64,000 nucleotides of DNA from Fluviirhizobium alvei (GTDB lineage: Bacteria > Pseudomonadota > Alphaproteobacteria > Rhizobiales > Rhizobiaceae). The notes beneath the pieces are model-generated. The model saw only the letters and a list, made by a program, of their open reading frames with translations. It made no database searches and was not told the DNA's origin. Position 1 is the stretch's first letter. Each line of letters begins with the position of its first letter. The stretch is taken from NCBI RefSeq assembly GCF_030551875.1, contig NZ_JAUOZU010000006.1, positions 372,001 to 436,000 of the forward strand, in the 5' to 3' direction. Positions 1 through 8,379 of the stretch are shown here, one piece after another. The position numbers and the translations under genes are program-made.

Positions 1-264
1 GTCGTGGCCGAAGAGGCGCGCCGGCACAATGTCGATGGCGTGATCTGCGGCCACATCCATCATGCGATCATCGCCGATATCGATGGTGTCACTTACATCA
101 ACACCGGCGACTGGGTTGAAAGCTGCACGGCGATCGTCGAGCATTTCGATGGCCATATGGAACTCGTGCGCTGGCAGAACACGGCCGATGTGAAGCCGAT
201 CCTCGGCCCTCTGGTTCCGATCCGGCTGGTGACGGAAGAGGGCGGCAGCTTTCAGGCTGCCTGA
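1..264 (+). CDS. Metallophosphoesterase, C-terminal part (UDP-2,3-diacylglucosamine pyrophosphatase-like)
   Basis: Only the last 87 codons lie in the window; the frame is open to base 1, so the start is upstream. The visible part contains the metal-ligand motif GHIHH (about residues 17-21 of this fragment) followed by INTGDWVES. This is the typical end of calcineurin-like phosphoesterases of the LpxH/YbbF type. Family members cut the pyrophosphate of UDP-diacylglucosamine in lipid A synthesis or related substrates. The exact substrate cannot be decided from a fragment. Confidence 0.75.
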   Translation, partial: VVAEEARRHNVDGVICGHIHHAIIADIDGVTYINTGDWVESCTAIVEHFDGHMELVRWQNTADVKPILGPLVPIRLVTEEGGSFQAA

Positions 265-266
265 GC

Positions 267-292
267 CGGGCCAGACCTTTCGGTCCGGCCCG
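267..292. terminator. GC-rich hairpin between convergent genes
   Basis: CGGGCC-A-GACC pairs with GGTC-CGGCCC around a TTTC loop. It sits between the phosphoesterase stop and the end of the dehydrogenase gene on the other strand. There is no U-run on either side, so it may be a weak bidirectional terminator or simply a 3' stabilising hairpin. Confidence 0.4.
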
Positions 293-306
293 CGCCGGAC
301 AGCATC

Positions 307-1569
307 TCAGGGGAACAGGCCGCGCATGGCCTTGGCCTTGGCAACCTTGTCGACACCGATCGCCATGGCGGCAACACGGTGCGGGACATCGTCCTTGTCG
401 ACACGCGCCATCACGCGTTCGAACGCATCATCGAGTAGGCCGCGCAGGCGGGTGATGACCTCGTTGCGACCCCAGAACAGCTGCTGCAGGTCCTGCACCC
501 ATTCGAAGTAGGACACGATGACGCCGCCGGAGTTGCACAGAATGTCCGGAATGACGAAGATTTCCTTGCGGCGCGACAGGAGAACCGCATCGGCCTCCGG
601 CGTTGTCGGTCCGTTGGCGGCCTCGGCCAGAATACGGCATTGCAGCCGCGGCGCCACCTTTTCATCGATCACGCGCTCGATTGCCGCCGGAACGAGAATG
701 TCGCACGGCTGCACGAGCAGCTCATTGGCATCGAACAGCGCTTCCGTCGAGAAGCCGGCAAGCGACCCGTGGGCGGCCATATGCGCAACGAGCTTGTCGA
801 CATCCAGACCCTTGCGGTCGAAATAGCAGGCGGTATGGTCCGAGACACCGATGATCGAAACGCCCTGGCGGGCAAGTTCGATGGCCGCGAAAGAGCCGAC
901 ATTGCCGAAACCCTGAATGATCGCCGTCGATCCGGCGGCCGGCATATTGAGCCGTTCGAGCGCGCGGGCGATCAGATGCGCGACCCCGAGACCGGTTGCC
1001 TCGCGCCGCCCTTCGGTGCCGCCCGAGGAGACCGGCTTGCCGGTGACGATCTCGTTGACGGTGCGGCCCTGATACATCGAATAGGTATCCATGAACCAGG
1101 CCATCACCTGCTCGTTGGTACCCATGTCCGGTGCCATGACATCGATATGGGGTCCGACGAACGGGATCATTTCCTGCATGTAGCGGCGTGACAGGCCTTC
1201 CAACTCGCGTCGGCTCAGCTTGTAGGGATCGACTGTGACGCCACCCTTGGCGCCGCCATAGGGCAGGCCGGCGAGTGCGCATTTCCAGCTCATCCAGATC
1301 GCGAGCGCCGAAACCTCGCCGATATCGACAGAGGGCGCGAAACGCGTACCGCCTTTCGTCGGTCCGAGCGTCAGGTGATGTTGGACGCGGTAGCCCTGGA
1401 AGACGGCCGTTTCGCCATTGTCGAGATGGATCGGGCATGAAATCGTAATTGCACGCTTCGGATAAAGCAGCCGGTCCCTGTGGCCTTCCGGTATTTCCAG
1501 ATAGTTCGCCACCGACACAAACTGGTTGCGGGCCATTTCGAAAACCGGCCCCGTATAGATGTTGGACAT
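307..1569 (-). CDS. Glu/Leu/Phe/Val family dehydrogenase (glutamate dehydrogenase-like)
   Basis: A 420-residue cytoplasmic NAD(P)-dependent amino-acid dehydrogenase, which oxidatively deaminates an amino acid (most likely glutamate) to its 2-oxo acid. The substrate-binding GPTKGGTRF lies near residues 69-77, the catalytic-lysine motif PYGGAKGG at 103-110 (Lys108), and the Rossmann motif GFGNVG near residue 222. Length fits the hexameric short GDH class. I chose the ATG at 1569 rather than the in-frame ATG seven codons upstream, because GAGGGAAGGA lies directly before it. The gene is monocistronic and divergent from an MFS transporter. Whether the substrate is glutamate or a branched-chain amino acid cannot be told from these motifs. 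Confidence 0.88.
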   Translation of the reverse strand: MSNIYTGPVFEMARNQFVSVANYLEIPEGHRDRLLYPKRAITISCPIHLDNGETAVFQGYRVQHHLTLGPTKGGTRFAPSVDIGEVSALAIWMSWKCALAGLPYGGAKGGVTVDPYKLSRRELEGLSRRYMQEMIPFVGPHIDVMAPDMGTNEQVMAWFMDTYSMYQGRTVNEIVTGKPVSSGGTEGRREATGLGVAHLIARALERLNMPAAGSTAIIQGFGNVGSFAAIELARQGVSIIGVSDHTACYFDRKGLDVDKLVAHMAAHGSLAGFSTEALFDANELLVQPCDILVPAAIERVIDEKVAPRLQCRILAEAANGPTTPEADAVLLSRRKEIFVIPDILCNSGGVIVSYFEWVQDLQQLFWGRNEVITRLRGLLDDAFERVMARVDKDDVPHRVAAMAIGVDKVAKAKAMRGLFP

Positions 1570-2019
1570 TCCTTCCCTCGATCCCGTCAAGCCCCACTCC
1601 CTGGGTCTGCCGACTGCCGGCGTGGGGCCATTTATCTGGACTCGGCAGCGGCAAATTCACTCTGCCATGCCTTCATCAAAAAATGTCGAAAATCTGCATT
1701 TTGAGCTCTGATTTCATAAGAAATGTGCGCTCTTCGACGATTTTTCTCCAAAAATGAGGTCGATGGGCGCGAAATCTATCGAAAGTCGTCAAAAATCTAT
1801 AAAATTAGAAAGTCATGATATTGCTTAAGCTGCGTGTCGGATCGCCAAATTCCGGTACACGGAATCCCTGGACGCCTGCTGGTCGAGGAGGGCGGTCAAG
1901 ATCTCGCACTTGGCAGTGTCGCGACATCATGTTAGCTGATCGTGACCGAGCGCGGATTCCCGTCCGCAACCATCCTCTTAACGGCGTCTGCCGGTATGGC
2001 CCGGTTTCTGGACAGGCTT
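1570..2019. other. AT-rich divergent intergenic region
   Basis: About 450 bases between the dehydrogenase and the MFS gene. The stretch from about 1675 to 1810 is distinctly AT-rich against the surrounding GC-rich coding DNA, so it probably holds the promoters of both genes. I see no RNA gene, long hairpin or conserved small ORF. Confidence 0.5.
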
Positions 2020-3240
2020 ATGCACGATCATCGCAATGTCTCCGCGCGTTCCGGCGTGCCCTCTCATTTCGCGCTACGGGCGGCATTGCTGTTCTGCGCC
2101 CCCATGATGGTCAATGGAATCGGTCTGCCTTATTTCCCGGTGTTCCTCGAATATCTGGGGCTGACCGGCGCCGAGATCGGCATCATTCTCGCCATGCCGC
2201 ATCTGGTGCGAATTGTCGGTACACCACTCGGGGCGGCAATCGCCGATCGTGCGAACGACCGATCAATCGTGCTCATCTGGTCTGCCGCGATCTCGCTGGT
2301 GACGGCGGTTATCCTGCATTTTACCCATTCCTTCTGGGCGGTTCTGTTCGTCTATTCGCTGCAGGGGATATTCTACGCCCCCTTCGCGCCGATCGCCGAA
2401 GCGATCATGATCACTGGTGTCCGGCGCTGGGGCTTCGACTATGGCTTCCTTCGGCTTTGGGGATCCGTTGCCTTCATCGGCGCGACATTCGCGGGTGGTT
2501 GGCTTTTGCAATGGTTCGGAGGCGCCATGGTTCCACCGGCCATGGCGACCTTCTTCATCCTGACCGTGATCATGAGTTTTGCCGCCCCGAAACTTGGCCG
2601 ACCCGTGCAGCCGTCTCCAGAGGCATCGGCAAAAAGCCCCGTCGGCAATCCGTTCTGGCGTCCGGATTTCCTGCTCGTCGTCATTGGGGCGGCGCTGACG
2701 CAAGGGTCGCACGCTATGCTGTTCGGCTTCGCCTCGATCTACTGGACCGGACTTGGCTTCGGGGGTGGCGAAATTGGTGCGCTCTGGACCACCGGTGTTT
2801 TGGCTGAAATCGTGATGTTCGTTTTCGCGAGCCGCCTGATGGGTCGCTTCAGCGTCTGGACCCTGATCCTGACCGGTTCGCTGATCACGGTTCTGCGCTG
2901 GGTGCTGTTTCCCCTATCAACCGGAATTGCAGTCCATTTTGCACTGCAGGCGACACATGCCTTTACCTTCGGCATCATCCATATCGGCGTGCAGAAGTTT
3001 CTGATGCAACGGGTGGCCGAGCGGCAGGAATCCTCGGCGCAAGGCATCTACACGACCTTCATCGCGCTCTTCAATGCGGTATTGTCATTCGCTTCCGGCT
3101 ACATATTCCAGAGTTACGGCGTCGAAGGCTTCCATTTCATGGTCATCGTCGCCGCCGTCGGCATTGTCTCGATCCTGATCGCACTCTTCCTTCAGCCCCA
3201 GAGCGCGCGATCCGGCGGGAAGACCATCGAACCCTCGTAA
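2020..3240 (+). CDS. MFS transporter (HcaT/LacY-like MFS_1 family)
   Basis: An inner-membrane secondary transporter of about 406 residues with roughly 12 hydrophobic segments, for example AALLFCAPMMVNGIG, the repeated LLVVIGAALTQGS half, and FHFMVIVAAVGIVSILIALF at the end. The N-terminal PYFPVFLEYLGLTGAEIG and the later GFDYGFLRLWGSVAF resemble the phenylpropionate/nucleoside permease-like group. The substrate is unknown. The start is uncertain: in-frame starts exist at 1942 (GTG), 1996 and 2020. I chose 2020 because GGACAGG precedes it and the hydrophobic core begins 15-20 residues later. Its 3' end overlaps the convergent epimerase gene by 49 bases. Confidence 0.8.
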   Translation: MHDHRNVSARSGVPSHFALRAALLFCAPMMVNGIGLPYFPVFLEYLGLTGAEIGIILAMPHLVRIVGTPLGAAIADRANDRSIVLIWSAAISLVTAVILHFTHSFWAVLFVYSLQGIFYAPFAPIAEAIMITGVRRWGFDYGFLRLWGSVAFIGATFAGGWLLQWFGGAMVPPAMATFFILTVIMSFAAPKLGRPVQPSPEASAKSPVGNPFWRPDFLLVVIGAALTQGSHAMLFGFASIYWTGLGFGGGEIGALWTTGVLAEIVMFVFASRLMGRFSVWTLILTGSLITVLRWVLFPLSTGIAVHFALQATHAFTFGIIHIGVQKFLMQRVAERQESSAQGIYTTFIALFNAVLSFASGYIFQSYGVEGFHFMVIVAAVGIVSILIALFLQPQSARSGGKTIEPS

Positions 3241-4175
3241 CGAAGCGGCGGCTCGCAATCTTCTGCGAGCAGAAGCGGTCCATCGAGATCGACGAAATCG
3301 ACATCCTGCGCGAGCAGGATCGCTGGCGCCATGGCGAGCGACGATCCCACCATGCAGCCGACCATGATCCTGTAATCAAGCTCCTGCGCAAGCGCCTTCA
3401 TGGCGAGCGCTTCGGTCAGGCCGCCGGTCTTGTCGAGCTTGATGTTCACCGCATCATAGCGATCCCTCAATGCGTTGAGATCAGATGTCTTGTGAACGCT
3501 TTCATCGGCGCAGATCAGCATCGGATGGTCGATATTGGCCAGGATGGCGTCGCGGCCGGCGGGCAGGGGCTGCTCGATGAGAGCGACTGCGCATTCCGCA
3601 GCCACTTTCAGATGATAGTCGAGATTGGTCTCATCCCAACCTTCATTGGCATCGAGAATGATCCGGGCATCGGGTGCCGCTGATCGGACAGCGCGAATGC
3701 GGGACGCATCATCCGGTGTGCCGACCTTGACCTTGAGAAGCGCGCGGTCCGCATTCTTGCGGGTCTGCTCGGCCATGATCTCCGGTTCACCGAGAGAAAT
3801 TGTGTAGGCGGTAACGAGCGAATGCGGTTCTACAATCCGCAAGGTCTGAGCGACCGCGACGCCGCTTGCCTTTGCTTCAAGGTCCCAGAGCGCACAATCC
3901 ACTGCATTGCGTGCCGCGCCGGCCGGCATGATCTCCATTAACCGATGGCGATCGACACCGCTTGCAACTGCGGCAGCGATTTTCTCTATCTCCGCCCGAA
4001 CGCTTTCCAGTGTTTCGCCGTAACGTTTGTATGGCACGCATTCGCCGCGACCGGCGAACATGCCGTCACGGATCGTGCAGACCACCACGTCGGCCTGCGT
4101 TTTGGCTCCGCGCGAAATCGTGAAACTGCCGGCGATCTTGTAGGATTGGGTTGTGGTTTCAAGGTGACGCGGCAC
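3192..4175 (-). CDS. dgcA: DgcA-like N-acetyl-D-glutamate racemase / dipeptide epimerase (enolase superfamily)
   Basis: A 327-residue member of the muconate-lactonising subgroup of the enolase superfamily. In order it shows the KVKVG lysine pair, metal ligands DANEGW, IEQPL and ADES, and the second catalytic lysine in NIKLDKTGG. The N-terminal IAGSFTISRG and RGECVPYKRYGE are typical of the rhizobial DgcA group, which epimerises N-acetyl-glutamate or L-Ala-D/L-Glu. The longest frame begins at 4301. I placed the start at the GTG at 4175, because GGAG lies 8 bases upstream and homology-like sequence begins only there. The usual partner dgcN is not next to it, so the exact substrate is open. Confidence 0.82.
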   Translation of the reverse strand: MPRHLETTTQSYKIAGSFTISRGAKTQADVVVCTIRDGMFAGRGECVPYKRYGETLESVRAEIEKIAAAVASGVDRHRLMEIMPAGAARNAVDCALWDLEAKASGVAVAQTLRIVEPHSLVTAYTISLGEPEIMAEQTRKNADRALLKVKVGTPDDASRIRAVRSAAPDARIILDANEGWDETNLDYHLKVAAECAVALIEQPLPAGRDAILANIDHPMLICADESVHKTSDLNALRDRYDAVNIKLDKTGGLTEALAMKALAQELDYRIMVGCMVGSSLAMAPAILLAQDVDFVDLDGPLLLAEDCEPPLRYEGSMVFPPDRALWG

Positions 4176-4321
4176 GCCGAATACTCCAGAGTGGGGTTGC
4201 TCTCGGACAAGTTTACTTGAACCGGGGTCCGAAACGATGGACAAGAACGACACTGATCGAATCGTTTGTTTGTAGCACAAAGCTGCGATGATCGCCGTCA
4301 TCGTCGGTTGAGGAAGCCCGG

Positions 4322-5464
4322 ATGCCCGAGACGGAGCAAACAGTACGACTGGACGTCGAGACCCATGGGGGCGGACACCGGATCGTTCTTCACGGCCGTT
4401 GGATCAATACCACGATCGCCGTCGTTGACGCACAACTGCGCGCCTTGCCCGCTTCGCTCTCTGCCGGGCCGATTGCGATCGATCTCTCGAATGTCAGCGA
4501 AATCGATACCGGCGGCGCCTGGCTGATCCGTCGCCTTGAGGTTGCCCTAAAGAGCACCGGCGCCCAGGTGGATCTGGGTGAATCCAGACCGGGCGTCCGT
4601 GAACTCATCCTCGCCTTGCCAGAGCGGATTCCGGAACCGTCGTTCAGCAAACAGCGTCAGCCGCTCTTCCAGCAGGTTTTCGCGCCGATCGGCGAACTGA
4701 CCTATGAGCTCTGGCGCGATGTGTTGCGGTCGCTCTCGATCCTTGGATCGGCGGTAAGAGGGGCACAGCTCAAGCTGGGGCGCGGCAGTGCCATATCGCC
4801 TGCCGCAGTCTTTACCCAGATCGAGCAGATGGGTGTCAATGCGGTCCCGATCATCGCGCTCATGTCGTTTCTGATCGGCGCCATCATTGCCCAGCAGGGG
4901 GCGTTCCAGCTGCGCTATTTCGGGGCCGAAGTGTTCGTGGTCGATCTTGTCGGCATCCTGCAATTGCGGGAAATCGGCGTGCTCTTGACGGCGATCATGG
5001 TCGCGGGCCGTTCCGGCAGCGCCATCACGGCCGAAATCGGCTCGATGAAGATGCATGAGGAAATCGATGCCCTGAATGTGATGGGGCTCAATCCGGTCGG
5101 CGTCCTGATCTTCCCGCGTCTGCTCGCCCTGGTTTTCGTTCTGCCGCTTCTGACGATCATCGCCAACTTTGCCGCCCTTGGTGGAGCGGCGGTGGTTGCC
5201 AATGTCTATTCCGGCATCACCTATGAAGTGTTCCTCGGACGCCTGCAAACGGCCATCGACCTGTCGACTGTCATTTCCGGAATGCTCAAGGCACCGTTCA
5301 TGGCACTGATCATCGGCATCGTTGCATCCGTAGAAGGGATGAAAGTCGGCGGCAGCGCGGAATCGCTCGGCCGCCATGTCACGGCATCGGTGGTGCGGTC
5401 GATCTTCGTCGTCATCCTTGTCGATGGCTTGTTCGCGATGTTCTACGCTGCAATCGATTTTTGA
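4322..5464 (+). CDS. mlaE: MlaE-type ABC transporter permease with N-terminal STAS domain
   Basis: A 380-residue inner-membrane permease of the MCE/Mla retrograde phospholipid transport system. Residues about 1-105 form a cytoplasmic STAS-like domain (IAIDLSNVSEIDTGGAWLIRRLE), fused to the MlaE permease domain (about 120-380). The hallmarks of that domain are IEQMGV, LREIGVLLTAIMVAGRSGSAI and MKMHEEIDALNVMGLNP. In E. coli the STAS protein MlaB is separate; fused forms are common in alphaproteobacteria. GAGGAAG precedes the ATG. It heads an operon with the ATPase, MCE protein and lipoprotein genes, which maintains outer-membrane lipid asymmetry. Confidence 0.93.
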   Translation: MPETEQTVRLDVETHGGGHRIVLHGRWINTTIAVVDAQLRALPASLSAGPIAIDLSNVSEIDTGGAWLIRRLEVALKSTGAQVDLGESRPGVRELILALPERIPEPSFSKQRQPLFQQVFAPIGELTYELWRDVLRSLSILGSAVRGAQLKLGRGSAISPAAVFTQIEQMGVNAVPIIALMSFLIGAIIAQQGAFQLRYFGAEVFVVDLVGILQLREIGVLLTAIMVAGRSGSAITAEIGSMKMHEEIDALNVMGLNPVGVLIFPRLLALVFVLPLLTIIANFAALGGAAVVANVYSGITYEVFLGRLQTAIDLSTVISGMLKAPFMALIIGIVASVEGMKVGGSAESLGRHVTASVVRSIFVVILVDGLFAMFYAAIDF

Positions 5465-5473
5465 GGAGCGGCT

Positions 5474-6295
5474 GTGCAGGATCAGGTTTCGTCAGCAAAT
5501 CCGGCTCGGGAAAGTCTGCTTTCGGTGCGCGGCGTCAGCGTTGGTTTCGGGGACAATCTGGTTCTCGATAATCTCGATCTCGACGTCTATCGTGGCGAGA
5601 TCCTCGGTTTCGTTGGGGCATCGGGCACAGGGAAATCGGTTCTGATGCGGACGATCCTCCGGCTGATACCGCGCCGCGCGGGCAAGATCGAACTGCTGGG
5701 CTCCGATTACGGGGCGCTGCCGGACAACGATCGCTACATGCTGGATATGAAGCTCGGTGTCATGTTCCAGCATGGGGCGCTTTTCTCGGCACTGACCGTA
5801 AAGGAAAACATCCAATATCCGATGCGCGAATATCTCGATCTGTCGCCGGCGCTGATGGATGAATTGGCGCGGCTGAAGATCGAACTGGTCGGCCTGGCCC
5901 CCGAGGCGGCCGACCGTTATCCATCCGAACTTTCGGGCGGCATGATCAAGCGAGCGGCGCTTGCGCGTGCGCTCGCGCTCGATCCACAGCTCGTCTTTCT
6001 CGATGAGCCGACTTCCGGACTGGATCCGATCGGCGCTGCCGAATTCGATGAATTGATCGCGCGGCTTCGTGATACGCTTGGCCTGACTGTCTATATGGTG
6101 ACACATGACCTCGATAGTCTGTTTTCGGTCTGTGATCGGATTGCGGTTCTCGGGAAGAAGCGTGTATTGGTAGACGGCACGTTGCAGGACATGATGAACT
6201 GCCCGGATGAGTGGGTGCAATCCTATTTCCGGGGAAAACGAGCGCGCCAGATGCCTGCCTCCAGGCAGTTCGGCAAGGGTTCGGAATTGGCGTGA
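5474..6295 (+). CDS. mlaF: MlaF-type ABC transporter ATP-binding protein
   Basis: A 273-residue cytoplasmic ATPase powering the Mla/MCE lipid transporter. It carries Walker A GASGTGKS (about residues 50-57), the signature LSGGMIKR, Walker B LVFLDEPTSGLD and the switch histidine in VTHDLDS. The MIKR ending of the signature is characteristic of the MlaF group rather than of amino-acid or peptide importers. It starts with GTG, 9 bases after the permease stop and preceded by GAGGAG. Its neighbours on both sides belong to the same complex. Confidence 0.93.
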   Translation: MQDQVSSANPARESLLSVRGVSVGFGDNLVLDNLDLDVYRGEILGFVGASGTGKSVLMRTILRLIPRRAGKIELLGSDYGALPDNDRYMLDMKLGVMFQHGALFSALTVKENIQYPMREYLDLSPALMDELARLKIELVGLAPEAADRYPSELSGGMIKRAALARALALDPQLVFLDEPTSGLDPIGAAEFDELIARLRDTLGLTVYMVTHDLDSLFSVCDRIAVLGKKRVLVDGTLQDMMNCPDEWVQSYFRGKRARQMPASRQFGKGSELA

Positions 6296-6308
6296 GGCGG
6301 TAGGACGA

Positions 6309-7679
6309 ATGGAAACAAAGGCAAATTACGCAATTGTCGGCTTCTTCACCCTTATGGTGGTGTTGGCCGCATTTGTGTTCGTCTACTGGATGTCCGTCTA
6401 TGGCCGCGAAGGCAAGATGGAACAGCTGATTCTGCGCATTCCGGGCTCTGCCAACGGCCTGAGCGTCGGCTCGCCCGTGCGTTTCAACGGCATTCCGATC
6501 GGTTCGGTCCGTCAGCTCGATTTCGATCGCGAGGATCCGGCATTTTCGCTGGCGCTCACGGAAATCCGCTCCGATTCCCCGGTCTATCCCACCACCCGCG
6601 CCGTGCTGGAAATCCAGGGCCTGACGGGGGCTTCCTATATCGAAATGTCGGGTGGCAACCCGAAGGATGAGCCGGTGCTGGTCACGGCGCACCGCGAGGG
6701 CAAGGTCGCCGTCATTCTCGCCGAGCAATCGGGTGTCACGAACCTGCTCGCCACGGCTTCCGAAATCATGAAGAAGACGGATGCGACGCTCGACGTGATC
6801 AAGGGATTCACCGAGCAGAACCGCGAACCGCTGAGCGCGACCATCCGCAATGTCGAGACCTTCTCCAAGGCGCTCAAGGACAATTCCGACGGGATCGACC
6901 GCTTTCTCGGCAGCGTCAGCGGCCTTTCCGATACATTCAACAAACTCTCCGGCCGGCTCGATTCGACGCTCGCTTCGGTGGATTCGCTCGTCAAGGCGGT
7001 TGATGCCAAGAAGATCGACAGCATTCTCGCCAATGCAGACAAGATCAGCGGCGATCTTGCCGACGCGTCGGGCGAGGTCAGCAAGACCATCGAATCCTTC
7101 CGCAAGACCGCGGATACCTATCGCGATATCGGCGAGAAGGCGTCCAAGACACTCGACAATGTCGATCGCCTGATCGCAGCCGTCGATCCGGCAAAGCTTG
7201 GCCAGTCGATGGACGATATCCAGGCGAGCGCCGCCGATGCGCGCAGCGCCATCGCAGCCTTCAAGGGCGTTTCGGAAGATATCTCCAAGCGTCGCCCGGA
7301 TATCGACCGGCTGATCGCCAACTTCACCGATATGTCGGACAAGCTCAACAAGGCCTCGACCCGTGTCGATGGCGTGCTCGCCAAGGTCGACAGTTTCCTG
7401 GGCTCGGGTGATTCCTCATCGCTTTTTGCCGACGCGCGCGAGACGATGAAATCGTTCAAGGCGGTGGCCGACAATCTCAATGCGAAAATCGGGCCGATTG
7501 CCGACAATCTCGCCCGTTTCTCGGGTTCCGGGTTGAAGGATATCGAAGCTTTGGTGCAGGATACCCGTCGCACCATGCGGACGTTGGATTCGGCTGTTAC
7601 CCGGCTGGATCAGGATCCGCGCAGACTGATTTTCGGCGGTGAGGAAGTAAAGCGTTATGACGGACGTACAAGGCGTTGA
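6309..7679 (+). CDS. mlaD: MlaD/MCE-domain lipid-transport protein
   Basis: A 456-residue periplasmic protein anchored by one N-terminal membrane helix (residues about 7-29, IVGFFTLMVVLAAFVFVYW). The MCE domain follows (about 40-120, with NGLSVGSPVRFNGIPIGSVRQLDFD-type sequence). The remaining ~330 residues are predicted helical/coiled-coil, rich in DNVDRL- and ADKIS-like heptads. This is far longer than E. coli MlaD (183 residues) and resembles the tunnel- or needle-forming MCE proteins that bridge the periplasm. I used the ATG at 6309, after GAGGCGGTAGGA, rather than an upstream in-frame start inside mlaF. The gene overlaps the next by 23 bases. Confidence 0.9.
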   Translation: METKANYAIVGFFTLMVVLAAFVFVYWMSVYGREGKMEQLILRIPGSANGLSVGSPVRFNGIPIGSVRQLDFDREDPAFSLALTEIRSDSPVYPTTRAVLEIQGLTGASYIEMSGGNPKDEPVLVTAHREGKVAVILAEQSGVTNLLATASEIMKKTDATLDVIKGFTEQNREPLSATIRNVETFSKALKDNSDGIDRFLGSVSGLSDTFNKLSGRLDSTLASVDSLVKAVDAKKIDSILANADKISGDLADASGEVSKTIESFRKTADTYRDIGEKASKTLDNVDRLIAAVDPAKLGQSMDDIQASAADARSAIAAFKGVSEDISKRRPDIDRLIANFTDMSDKLNKASTRVDGVLAKVDSFLGSGDSSSLFADARETMKSFKAVADNLNAKIGPIADNLARFSGSGLKDIEALVQDTRRTMRTLDSAVTRLDQDPRRLIFGGEEVKRYDGRTRR

Positions 7680-8283
7680 TGGTGTGAAGACAATGGTCCG
7701 TTCGTATGCTTCGCTTGTTGTTCTCCTGTCCGCGTCAGCGCTTTTGAGCGGCTGTATCGGCGGTGGCGCCAGCAATGACACTTTTGCCCTGACGAGTGTC
7801 GGCGCGGTCGAGGGGCCGGCTGCGCGGAACCGCCAGATTCTCGTGCCCGAACCCACCGCCCTGAAGGCGCTCGATTCCGAGCAGGTCGTGATCCGTCTGT
7901 CGGGCGCCGAATTGCAATATCTCGACAAGTCCCGCTGGAGCGATCGCCTGCCGCGCATGGTTCAGTCGAAGCTGGTCGAGGCGTTCGAGAATACCGGCAA
8001 GCTCGGAGGCGTCGGCAAGCCGGGCGAGGGGTTGGCGATCGATTACCAGATCGTCTCCGATATCCGTGCGTTTGAAATTCTCTCGGACGGATCGGACCGG
8101 GCCCGGGTGGCGATTTCGGTCAAGATCCTCAACGACCGCAATGGTTCGGTGAAGGCACAGCGGGTCTTCAGTTTCGAGGCGCCCGTTTCCGGAACCGGCA
8201 ACCGCGCCTATGTCGCAGCACTCGACCGCGCCTTTTCGAAGGTCAGCAGTGAGATCGTCGGCTGGACGCTGCAATCGATCTGA
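7657..8283 (+). CDS. ABC-type transport auxiliary lipoprotein (PqiC/DUF330-like)
   Basis: A 208-residue lipoprotein, the last gene of the Mla operon. A hydrophobic signal (LVVLLSASALLSGC) ends in the lipobox LSGC, with the lipidated cysteine near residue 33. The rest matches the ABC-type transport auxiliary fold: WSDRLPRMVQSKLVEAFENTG and AFSKVSSEIVGW. In other bacteria this outer-membrane-facing lipoprotein partners MCE proteins. Two starts are possible: 7657, which overlaps mlaD, and 7693, which gives a more ordinary signal peptide length. The second may be the real start, although 7657 has GAGGAAG upstream. Confidence 0.85.
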   Translation: MTDVQGVDGVKTMVRSYASLVVLLSASALLSGCIGGGASNDTFALTSVGAVEGPAARNRQILVPEPTALKALDSEQVVIRLSGAELQYLDKSRWSDRLPRMVQSKLVEAFENTGKLGGVGKPGEGLAIDYQIVSDIRAFEILSDGSDRARVAISVKILNDRNGSVKAQRVFSFEAPVSGTGNRAYVAALDRAFSKVSSEIVGWTLQSI

Positions 8284-8330
8284 TCTTGAGCCGCTGCTTT
8301 CCTCAACACGGAACAAGTCGCTGAAAATCA

Positions 8331-8359
8331 AAAAGCCGCCCCGATGGAGCGGCCTTTTT
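8331..8359. terminator. Intrinsic terminator between Mla operon and GPR gene
   Basis: GCCGC(C) pairs with GCGGC around an 8-base loop. The hairpin is flanked by AAAA before and CTTTTT after, so it can act on both strands between the two convergent genes. Confidence 0.75.
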
Positions 8360-8379
8360 CATATTCGGTTGTCCGTTAC

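Noticed and set aside
1815-2807. A 330-codon frame overlapping the MFS gene in another phase
   Set aside because: It is Arg/Trp-rich, has no membrane pattern and is only a frame shadow of the transporter.
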